Source of the DNA: Thiomargarita sp.
GTDB lineage: Bacteria > Pseudomonadota > Gammaproteobacteria > Beggiatoales > Beggiatoaceae
Direction of reading: 5' to 3'
Length of the DNA: 5,018 nucleotides
Assembly (NCBI GenBank): GCA_030635005.1
Contig: DAOVZS010000163.1
Coordinates: 1 to 5,018, forward strand
Under the pieces are notes generated by a model, which saw only the letters and a list, made by a program, of their open reading frames with translations, had not been told where the DNA came from and did no database searches. Each line of letters opens with the position of its first letter. Position 1 is the stretch's first letter. Of the stretch, positions 1 through 5,018 are shown one piece after another. Position numbers and translations under genes: made by a program.

Positions 1-2
1 AC

Positions 3-359
3 ACATATCCACCTGTGAAAAATGCTTATAAATTATTGCAAGATATCAGTGCTGATATTCCGATTCGTGACTTAGCAGATATACGTGAACGTGCTTTGAA
101 AAATGAAGTCACCTTATTAGATGAAGCGACACAAAAAGGTATGGTGGCTGGTCAGAAAGCAGGGCTAGTTGCTGGTAAGAAGGCTGGACTGGTGGCTGGT
201 GAGAAAAAGGGTATAGCAAAGGGTAAGAAGGCTGGAATGCTTGAAGGACAACTCAACATAGCAGGTGCTCTATTAGATGTTTTAGACGATAAAACAATTT
301 CCAAAAAAACAAAATTGACTATTGCTAAGATTAGGAAATTAAGAAAAGAACAATCCTAA
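3..359 (+). CDS. Rpn-family PD-(D/E)XK nuclease/putative transposase, C-terminal part (5' end outside window)
   Basis: The frame is open from the first full codon at base 3 to the TAA at 357-359, so this is the 3' end of a gene starting upstream. A GTG at 15 could start a 114-residue product, but no ribosome binding site precedes it and the residues before it (TYPP) read through. Numbering from that GTG, the visible protein has a helical stretch (about 1-40, 'AYKLLQDIS' and 'IRERALKNEVTLLDEA'), a glycine-rich four-residue repeat (41-80), and an end (81-114) of the form 'IAGALLDVLDDKTI..KTKLTIAKI'. This layout is typical of the tail of Rpn/PDDEXK_2 proteins, usually about 300 residues long. 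The catalytic nuclease core would lie upstream, so activity cannot be judged. Family members are described as recombination-promoting nucleases or toxin-antitoxin phage-defence proteins. The gene converges on pepN, 77 bases away. The family call rests on the pattern of the tail alone. Confidence 0.72.
   Translation, partial: TYPPVKNAYKLLQDISADIPIRDLADIRERALKNEVTLLDEATQKGMVAGQKAGLVAGKKAGLVAGEKKGIAKGKKAGMLEGQLNIAGALLDVLDDKTISKKTKLTIAKIRKLRKEQS
135..254 (+). repeat. Five 24-bp degenerate tandem units encoding a four-residue glycine repeat
   Basis: Residues 41-80 (from the GTG at 15) fall into five eight-residue units, each made of two x-G-x-x quartets: KGMVAGQK, AGLVAGKK, AGLVAGEK, KGIAKGKK, AGMLEGQL. 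At the DNA level there is a stronger 48-bp period. The 15-mer GGTAAGAAGGCTGGA occurs at both 174-188 and 222-236, and TGGTGGCTGGT occurs at both 142-152 and 190-200. By hand count, 142-188 and 190-236 match at 36 of 47 positions. Recombination or slippage between the copies would remove or add 16 residues without changing frame. Such tails are known from Rpn proteins, where the repeat number differs between strains. Confidence 0.85.
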
Positions 360-370
360 ACAGTCGCACC

Positions 371-390
371 AAAACCTGCCAGATCGCAGG
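371..390 (-). terminator. Possible weak intrinsic terminator after pepN
   Basis: Read on the minus strand, CCTGC (390-386) pairs with GCAGG (379-375) across a six-base loop, followed directly by four T's (374-371) and then GG. It begins 47 bases after the pepN stop, where the five-gene minus-strand run would be expected to end before meeting the convergent Rpn gene. The stem is only five base pairs and the U-tract is short, so it may be weak or accidental. Nothing better is visible in the gap at 360-436, and the same hairpin on the plus strand has no following T-tract. Confidence 0.35.
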
Positions 391-436
391 CACAATAAGA
401 CCTGACAAGTTTTAAAGAGACAACCAAGGCTGAAAG

Positions 437-2971
437 TTATAAACTTTTAGACACAATTTCATACATATTTTTAGACAAACCAGGGGCTTGGGCGATTTTT
501 TCTAATTGTGCTTTTAATAAGGATTGTCGAGGGAGGTCATATTTACGCCAATTTGTGTAGGGTTTGACAAGTCGTGAGGAAATTTGTGAATTAAACTGAT
601 CAATCTCTAAAATCATATCTGTCACAAAGTCATAAGCTTGACCACTTTCTTCATGAAATTGAGCATGATTTTGTGTAAAGACACCGATCAAGGCACGTAT
701 CTTGTTTGGATTTTTCGTCGTAAAAGCGTCATGTTGTGTTAAACGTTTAATGTCTGCTAAGGTATTGGGTAGGTGAGACATGGCTTGAATACTAAACCAT
801 TTATCTACGACTAAAGGTTCATGTTTCCATTTTTGGTAAAATTGGTTTAAAGCCAATTCCCGTTCAGGACACGCTGTATGTGCTAAAGGCTTTAAGGCTG
901 CCATCACATCTGTCATATTCTGATGTGCCATAAATTGTTGATAACATAATGTGATGATGTGATCATGCTTTAAAACCATTAAATAATGTAAGCAAATATT
1001 TTTTAAAGCCCTGTCTTTCACTGTGTCGGTACTATGACGGTGATATCCCTTTAATAAGTCGTCATATAAGGATTCAGCAATGGTTTCATGCATGAAACGA
1101 TGCACTTTATGAATCGCCACGGGATCAATGTGTTCCAAAAATTCTCCTAAATAACTTTCAGAAGGCAAAGTAATCGCTTGGGTTGCTAAGGCTTTGTCTA
1201 ATTGTTCGTTATTTAAAATATCACGATACGCGTCAATAAAATTTGTAGGCACAGTTTCAATCGTGTGATCCAATAATTGGGTCATGATTTTAATGGCTAA
1301 TTGTTGCCCCGCATCCCAACGATTAAACTCATCACTGTCTTGTGTCATTAAAAAACAACGTTCTTCATCACTTAAATCCATTTGGACTTTAATAGGCGCA
1401 GAAAACCCACGTAGGATAGACGGAATAGGTTCTTCTGTGATGTTTTTAAACGTGAATGTTTGTTTAGGCTGCGTAATCTGTAAAACTTGTGTGCCTTGTT
1501 TTCCGTTTAAAGGGAGATCATTGCCCTGTTTATCTAATAAACCGATGGCTAAGGGAATATGAAAGGCTTGTTGTTGTTGTGTAATGGTTAAACTATACGT
1601 GTGTGCTATTTGATCAAAAGCACGTGTAATCGCTATTTCTGGTGTGCCTGCTTGAGAGTACCATAAGCGAAAGTGCGTTAAATCAATCTGATTACTGTCT
1701 TCTAAGGCTGTGACAAAATCATCTGTTGTCACCGCTTGACCATCATGTCGATCAAAATAACAGTCTGTACCTTTACGAAATTGTTGTGCCCCTAATAAAT
1801 AGTACAACATACGAACCACTTCCGCCCCTTTTTCATATATGGTGACGGTATAAAAATTATCAATTTCAAGATAAGATTCAGGGCGAATCGGATGCGCCAT
1901 CGGGCTGCTATCCTCTTTAAATTGATGGGTGCGTAAAATATTCACATCTTGAATACGTTTAACACCCCGAGATGTCATATCAGCACTGAATTCTTGATCT
2001 CGAAAAACAGTAAATCCTTCTTTTAAACTCAATTGAAACCAATCGCGACACGTGACACGATTGCCTGACCAATTATGAAAATATTCATGTGCGATCACAC
2101 TTTCGATACCTTCATAATCAGCATCTGTCGCCGTATCTGGTTTGGCAAGTACATATTTAGAATTAAATAGATTTAAGCCTTTATTTTCCATTGCCCCCAT
2201 ATTAAAATCATCAACTGCGACAATCATGTAAATGTCTAAATCATATTCTCGCCCATAAACCTCTTCATCCCAACGCATTGCTTTTTTCAAAGATTGCATG
2301 GCATGTTGACATTTATCAATATTATGAGATTGTACATAAATTTGTAATGTGACGTCACGTCCTGATTGTGTGACAAAATGATCTTCAATATGGGCTAAAT
2401 CTCCTGCAACTAAGGCAAACAAATACGTTGGTTTTGGAAAAGGATCATTCCAAGTCGCCCAATGACGTGTTTCTCCAATATCCCCACTGTCTTGTAAATT
2501 ACCATTAGATAATAATACAGGATATTTGGCTTTATCAGCCACAATCGTTGTAGTATAACGAGCCATCACATCGGGACGATCCAGCATATAAGTAATCCGT
2601 CGAAATCCTTCCGCTTCACATTGTGTACAAAAATTATCACTGGAAAGATATAAACCACTTAAAGCAGTATTTTCTTTAGGATTGCTCTTAGTTTCTATGG
2701 CTAATTCAAAAGAATCGGGCAGGTTTGGAATAATTAAATGCGTATCCTTTACCGTATATTCGTTGGATGATAATACCACGTCATTCACTGCGATTGATTT
2801 GAGCGTGATATGTTCACCGTTTAATATTAAAGGGGCATCATTCTGTTTTTGGATTGAAAGCTTTGATTTAACGATTGTCTGTGTTTCATGTAAATCAAAA
2901 TGAAGATGAATCGTTTGAACACGATAATCAGTCACGTGATAATCTGATAAATAAGTCGGTTTGGATAGCAT
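437..2971 (-). CDS. pepN: Aminopeptidase N (M1 family zinc metallopeptidase)
   Basis: This cytoplasmic broad-specificity aminopeptidase removes N-terminal residues from peptides in the last steps of protein turnover. The 844-residue product is close to the usual PepN length (870 in E. coli). Numbered from the ATG at 2971, the substrate-anchoring motif QCEAEGFR is at 117-124, the exopeptidase motif GAMEN at 259-263, the zinc site HEYFH at 295-299 with the third ligand Glu318 in 'SLKEG', and the transition-state tyrosine near 379 in 'TIYEKGAE'. A helical C-terminal domain follows and ends in 'YTNWRKYDLPRQSLLKAQLE', matching the PepN C-terminus. No signal peptide is seen. A TTG at 2992 would add seven residues, but the ATG at 2971 has an AAGGAA six bases ahead and 'MLSKPTYLSDY' fits the family start. 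It lies ten bases after lpxH and is probably cotranscribed with it. All catalytic residues are present and no frameshift is seen. Confidence 0.97.
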   Translation of the reverse strand: MLSKPTYLSDYHVTDYRVQTIHLHFDLHETQTIVKSKLSIQKQNDAPLILNGEHITLKSIAVNDVVLSSNEYTVKDTHLIIPNLPDSFELAIETKSNPKENTALSGLYLSSDNFCTQCEAEGFRRITYMLDRPDVMARYTTTIVADKAKYPVLLSNGNLQDSGDIGETRHWATWNDPFPKPTYLFALVAGDLAHIEDHFVTQSGRDVTLQIYVQSHNIDKCQHAMQSLKKAMRWDEEVYGREYDLDIYMIVAVDDFNMGAMENKGLNLFNSKYVLAKPDTATDADYEGIESVIAHEYFHNWSGNRVTCRDWFQLSLKEGFTVFRDQEFSADMTSRGVKRIQDVNILRTHQFKEDSSPMAHPIRPESYLEIDNFYTVTIYEKGAEVVRMLYYLLGAQQFRKGTDCYFDRHDGQAVTTDDFVTALEDSNQIDLTHFRLWYSQAGTPEIAITRAFDQIAHTYSLTITQQQQAFHIPLAIGLLDKQGNDLPLNGKQGTQVLQITQPKQTFTFKNITEEPIPSILRGFSAPIKVQMDLSDEERCFLMTQDSDEFNRWDAGQQLAIKIMTQLLDHTIETVPTNFIDAYRDILNNEQLDKALATQAITLPSESYLGEFLEHIDPVAIHKVHRFMHETIAESLYDDLLKGYHRHSTDTVKDRALKNICLHYLMVLKHDHIITLCYQQFMAHQNMTDVMAALKPLAHTACPERELALNQFYQKWKHEPLVVDKWFSIQAMSHLPNTLADIKRLTQHDAFTTKNPNKIRALIGVFTQNHAQFHEESGQAYDFVTDMILEIDQFNSQISSRLVKPYTNWRKYDLPRQSLLKAQLEKIAQAPGLSKNMYEIVSKSL

Positions 2972-2977
2972 AAATAT

Positions 2978-2983
2978 TTCCTT
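2978..2983 (-). promoter_or_regulatory. pepN ribosome binding site overlapping the lpxH stop codon
   Basis: AAGGAA on the minus strand lies six bases before the pepN ATG at 2971. Its first two bases are also the last two of the lpxH TAA (2984-2982). This decides the pepN start against the in-frame TTG at 2992, and it suggests that ribosomes finishing lpxH can reinitiate on pepN. Confidence 0.8.
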
Positions 2984-3704
2984 ATAAATCAATTAATTGA
3001 CAACCATCATGGGTACAACTCAGTATGATCGCACTGTCTTCACGCCAATCTCCTACTACAAAACGATAAGCAGTCTGTCCATTTACCGTCAGTCGGTGAA
3101 TAGCAGGCTGATGCGTATGTCCATGAATTAAATGGTACGCATTCTGCGTTTCTAAAACGGATGAAACGCCTTCTGACGTCACATCCATGATCGTTTTGGC
3201 AGTGGTTTGCGTTTTAATTTGACTGTTCGCCCGTATTTTGCGTGCTAAGAAGCGTCGTAGAAATAGGGGTTGGAGGAGAAAGAGTTTTTGTAACCAAGGG
3301 AGATGGACACGTTGTCTAAAATCCAGATAACGCGTGTCTTCTGTACACAGCGTATCGCCATGCGTTAAGACATATTTTGTACCATAAACAGTGATAACAG
3401 AGGGATCATCAATCAATTGACAGGCTGTAGTTTGGGCAAAATCTATTCCTAATAAAAAATCTCGATTGCCACGCATGATAAATATTGGGACACCGCAACG
3501 GGTGATTTCATATAAAGCACTTTTGATTTTCTGATAGACGGGATCATCATCATCATCCCCTAACCAGACATCAAATAAATCACCTAATATATATAATGCA
3601 TCACTTTTTCGGACACGTGTGTCTAAAAAAGATAGAAACCGATGATACATCAGTGGTTGGGTAGGTGTAAGGTGTAAATCTGCAATAAATAAGGTTTCTG
3701 ACAT
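2982..3704 (-). CDS. lpxH: UDP-2,3-diacylglucosamine diphosphatase (LpxH)
   Basis: LpxH hydrolyses UDP-2,3-diacylglucosamine to lipid X and UMP, the fourth step of lipid A synthesis, at the inner face of the cytoplasmic membrane. The 240 residues equal the E. coli length. The calcineurin-like metallophosphatase motifs are all present: D9 and H11 (FIADLHL), D42 (GDLFD), N80 and R81 (MRGNRDFLLG), H115 (THGDTLCTED), and H196 and H198 (HGHTHQP). The 'RANS' segment at 158-161 and 'IMDVT' at 172-176 also match LpxH. These place it as LpxH rather than LpxI or LpxG. The ATG at 3704 gives 'MSETLFIADLHL', the family start, and has AAGGGGG about 11 bases ahead. That site can pair with an upstream CCCC run. 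A run of five Asp (50-54) encoded by (GAT)5 follows the second motif. It lies 54 bases after ppiB, an adjacency shared with E. coli, and 10 bases before pepN. Confidence 0.97.
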   Translation of the reverse strand: MSETLFIADLHLTPTQPLMYHRFLSFLDTRVRKSDALYILGDLFDVWLGDDDDDPVYQKIKSALYEITRCGVPIFIMRGNRDFLLGIDFAQTTACQLIDDPSVITVYGTKYVLTHGDTLCTEDTRYLDFRQRVHLPWLQKLFLLQPLFLRRFLARKIRANSQIKTQTTAKTIMDVTSEGVSSVLETQNAYHLIHGHTHQPAIHRLTVNGQTAYRFVVGDWREDSAIILSCTHDGCQLIDL

Positions 3705-3713
3705 GATAAATTT

Positions 3714-3736
3714 ATCCCCCTTATTTAATAAAGGGG
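3714..3736 (-). promoter_or_regulatory. lpxH ribosome binding site in a possible hairpin
   Basis: On the minus strand, CCCCTT (3736-3731) can pair with AAGGGG (3722-3717) across an eight-base AU-only loop. The right arm is the G-rich Shine-Dalgarno sequence of lpxH (AAGGGGG, 3722-3716), so the stem would hide it. Four G-C and two A-U pairs make a modest structure. No U-tract follows on this strand, so I do not read it as a terminator for ppiB. Whether it regulates lpxH is inference. Confidence 0.35.
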
Positions 3737-3758
3737 AATTTTTGAAGTCTCTTTAATG

Positions 3759-4253
3759 TTACACAACTTCAGCACTTTCAAGAATGACATCTTCAAGTGG
3801 GACATCTTGATGCATACCACTATTTCCAGTAGCCACCGCTTTGATTTTATCAATCACATCCATACCTTCTATCACTTCAGCAAATACACAATAACCCCAA
3901 CCTTGCATATTTTTGCCCGTATGGTTTAAAAAACCATTATCTTTAACATTGATAAAAAATTGTGAACTGGCTGAATGGGGGTCACCGGTACGGGCCATTG
4001 CCAATGTGCCTACTGTATTCTGTAAGCCATTATCCGCCTCATTTTCAATCGGTGGATTGGTTTCTTTTTCCTGCAAACCAGGTAACATGCCACCGCCTTG
4101 AACCATAAAATTCTTAATAACACGGTGAAATACTGTGCCATTATAAAAACCAGATTTGACATAACTCAAAAAATTTTCAACTGTTTTAGGTGCTTTTTCA
4201 GCATTCAGTTGTATCATGAACATGCCATGATTGGTTTGCATTTTAACTTGCAT
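3759..4253 (-). CDS. ppiB: Peptidyl-prolyl cis-trans isomerase B (cyclophilin, cytoplasmic)
   Basis: Cyclophilins catalyse cis-trans isomerisation of peptide bonds before proline and so speed protein folding. The 164 residues equal the length of E. coli PpiB, and similarity runs end to end. The active site is recognisable: 'VFHRVI' with catalytic Arg44, 'FMVQGGG' with Phe49 and Gln52, 'LAMART' at 84-89, 'SSQFFINV' with Phe99-Phe100, and 'QGWGYCVFAEV' with Trp119. The end 'ATGNSGMHQDVPLEDV' is characteristic of bacterial PpiB. No signal peptide is present, so it is cytoplasmic rather than the periplasmic PpiA type. The ATG at 4253 aligns with the E. coli start. Its only upstream purine run is GAGG at 13 bases, so the ribosome binding site is weak, and an in-frame ATG at 4241 is a less likely alternative. 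It lies 41 bases after rpmE and 54 before lpxH, probably in one operon. Confidence 0.97.
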   Translation of the reverse strand: MQVKMQTNHGMFMIQLNAEKAPKTVENFLSYVKSGFYNGTVFHRVIKNFMVQGGGMLPGLQEKETNPPIENEADNGLQNTVGTLAMARTGDPHSASSQFFINVKDNGFLNHTGKNMQGWGYCVFAEVIEGMDVIDKIKAVATGNSGMHQDVPLEDVILESAEVV

Positions 4254-4294
4254 AAATAAGAAAGCGCCTCTAGAAATGCGGAAAAATAGTGTTT

Positions 4295-4516
4295 TTATGC
4301 ACCAGTATTAATTCTTGTACGATATCTACGACGGAATTTATCAACACGTCCTGCAGTATCAATAATTTTCTGTTTCCCTGTATAAAAGGGATGGCATGCT
4401 GAACAAATTTCAATATGCATATCTTTTTGATGGCTGGTAGAACGGGTTTCGAAAGTATTACCACAACTACAACTGACAGAAATATCATTGTAATTTGGAT
4501 GAATCTTTTGTTGCAT
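4295..4516 (-). CDS. rpmE: 50S ribosomal protein bL31, zinc-binding (C+) type
   Basis: bL31 is a small protein of the large subunit that helps bridge the two ribosomal subunits. The 73-residue product begins 'MQQKIHPNYNDI', with the family's IHP near the start. It then has 'CSCGNTF', 'EICSACHPFYTGKQK' and 'GRVDKFRRRY'. The cysteines at 16, 18, 38 and 41 form the zinc-binding set, so this is the C+ paralogue rather than the zinc-free form made under zinc starvation. The second cysteine pair is one residue later than in E. coli L31 because of an extra residue in the 'RSTSHQKDMH' loop. The frame stays open upstream to an ATG at 4615, but those 33 residues have no family match and overlap the preceding gene. 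The ATG at 4516 has no good Shine-Dalgarno; an eight-A run lies just ahead of it. Confidence 0.96.
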   Translation of the reverse strand: MQQKIHPNYNDISVSCSCGNTFETRSTSHQKDMHIEICSACHPFYTGKQKIIDTAGRVDKFRRRYRTRINTGA

Positions 4517-4551
4517 AGTATTTTTTTTAACGGTTACAAGATTAAAATCTA

Positions 4552-4581
4552 ATTTTACTATAAATCTATGTATAAGTACAA
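4552..4581 (-). promoter_or_regulatory. Possible sigma-70 promoter for rpmE
   Basis: On the minus strand, TTGTAC (4581-4576) and TAAAAT (4557-4552) are separated by 18 bases and resemble -35 and -10 boxes. They lie in the 70-base gap between the RDD gene and rpmE and would give a leader of roughly 30 bases. A separate rpmE promoter would be sensible for a ribosomal protein gene. The region is very AT-rich, so such matches arise easily by chance. Confidence 0.3.
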
Positions 4582-4586
4582 GTCCT

Positions 4587-4985
4587 TTAATGACGTGATT
4601 TTTTAGCGCGTACAATCATGTGTGTATCTGACAACCAACCATGCCAAGTGCGTTTTGGCCATAAAAACCCGATTCCACACATTAACCATGATATAATGGA
4701 CATGATAAAACGTAACCAAGCTTGTCTCCATGTGATCTGAGTACTGCGTGTAGACTGTAATTGAAGACGCCAGGCTTTCATGCCCAATGTTTGCCCACCA
4801 TGTACCCAAGACCAAGCAAAATAAAAAAAACAAATACTGAACAAATAAATTTGGTATCCTACACTGATATTACCTTGCGTGATAGGATAGGCTAAGCAAC
4901 CTGCCAAAAATAGTATTGAAAATAATAACAAACTATCATAGACAATTGCACTCAAACGACGTACTAGACTGGCAGAGACTTCCAT
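4587..4985 (-). CDS. RDD-family small membrane protein
   Basis: This 132-residue integral inner-membrane protein has an RDD domain; its role is uncertain (some family members have been linked to ion/proton antiport). It begins 'VRRLSAIVYDSLLL', with the family Arg (9-10) and Asp17 at the start of the first membrane helix. Predicted helices are about 12-35, 43-62 and 90-109. After the second comes the conserved 'HGGQTLGMKAWRLQL' (62-76), and after the third 'KRTWHGWLSDTHMIV' (111-125). In relatives I recall, this last motif usually reads W-H-D-x-L-S; here the Asp is Gly (116). The lysine- and arginine-rich tail is probably cytoplasmic. AAAGGA ends about 12 bases before the ATG at 4985, a usable if distant ribosome binding site. 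The stop is 70 bases before rpmE. Only 33 bases lie upstream, so its own promoter cannot be judged. Confidence 0.88.
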   Translation of the reverse strand: MEVSASLVRRLSAIVYDSLLLFSILFLAGCLAYPITQGNISVGYQIYLFSICFFYFAWSWVHGGQTLGMKAWRLQLQSTRSTQITWRQAWLRFIMSIISWLMCGIGFLWPKRTWHGWLSDTHMIVRAKKSRH

Positions 4986-5018
4986 ATTTAAAATTTTTCC
5001 TTTGTTTATTTTTTCTCA

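Noticed and set aside
135..254. CRISPR array or intergenic satellite
   Set aside because: The units are degenerate, 24 bp, contiguous without spacers, in frame and coding; they belong to the Rpn tail.
433..447. Inverted repeat AAAGTT-ATA-AACTTT at the pepN stop
   Set aside because: It has only one G-C pair per arm, a three-base loop and no following T-tract. Such AT palindromes are common here.
1284..1562. Plus-strand open frame of 92 codons inside pepN
   Set aside because: It lies wholly antisense to a well-conserved part of pepN, and its composition is that of a shadow frame.
2682..2903. Plus-strand open frame of 73 codons inside pepN
   Set aside because: It is antisense to the pepN N-terminal domain, with no recognisable family or ribosome binding site.
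2972..2992. Upstream TTG start for pepN adding seven residues
   Set aside because: It overlaps the end of lpxH, has no ribosome binding site, and the added residues do not fit the family. The ATG at 2971 has AAGGAA at ideal spacing.
3717..3743. Plus-strand terminator (CCCCTT...AAGGGG then AATTTTT)
   Set aside because: The shape is plausible, but no plus-strand gene lies upstream to be terminated. The G-rich arm is better explained as the lpxH ribosome binding site.
3913..4101. Plus-strand open frame inside ppiB
   Set aside because: It is antisense to the conserved cyclophilin core, and the open frame is explained by ppiB codon constraints.
4517..4615. Upstream extension of rpmE to an ATG at 4615
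   Set aside because: The added 33 residues do not resemble bL31 and run into the RDD gene. The family start IHP follows the ATG at 4516.
4603..4833. Second minus-strand frame within the RDD gene
   Set aside because: It is frame-shifted relative to the RDD reading, which carries the family motifs across the same bases.

Overview
The window looks like ordinary chromosome from an AT-rich Gram-negative gammaproteobacterium. LpxH (lipid A pathway), a PepN of the E. coli type, cytoplasmic cyclophilin B and zinc-type ribosomal protein bL31 all support this. The ppiB-lpxH adjacency matches the order known from E. coli. I cannot name the genus; the low GC content would suit Legionellales or Francisella-like lineages, but that is a guess.

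Layout. Nearly everything is a tightly packed run of five genes on the minus strand, read from right to left: an RDD-family membrane protein (4587-4985), rpmE (4295-4516), ppiB (3759-4253), lpxH (2982-3704) and pepN (437-2971). The gaps are 70, 41, 54 and 10 bases. The 70-base gap before rpmE holds a possible promoter. The lpxH-pepN junction is so tight that the pepN ribosome binding site shares two bases with the lpxH stop codon. A weak hairpin followed by four U's, 47 bases after pepN, may end the transcript. These are housekeeping genes: ribosome assembly, proline isomerisation during folding, lipid A synthesis and peptide turnover. They share a transcript more plausibly than a pathway.

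The only plus-strand gene is at the left edge. It is the 3' end of a gene cut by the window boundary, and it converges on pepN. Its product resembles the C-terminal tail of Rpn-family (PD-(D/E)XK, 'recombination-promoting nuclease / putative transposase') proteins, including a run of four-residue glycine repeats. In E. coli, Rpn tails of this kind are translated separately as an intragenic antitoxin against the full-length nuclease in a phage-defence toxin-antitoxin system, and the number of four-residue repeats varies between strains. This is the most interesting part of the window, although the catalytic part lies outside it.

I found no tRNA, rRNA, CRISPR array or complete insertion sequence, and no gene-free stretch longer than 80 bases. 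I see no convincing undescribed system beyond the Rpn tail.
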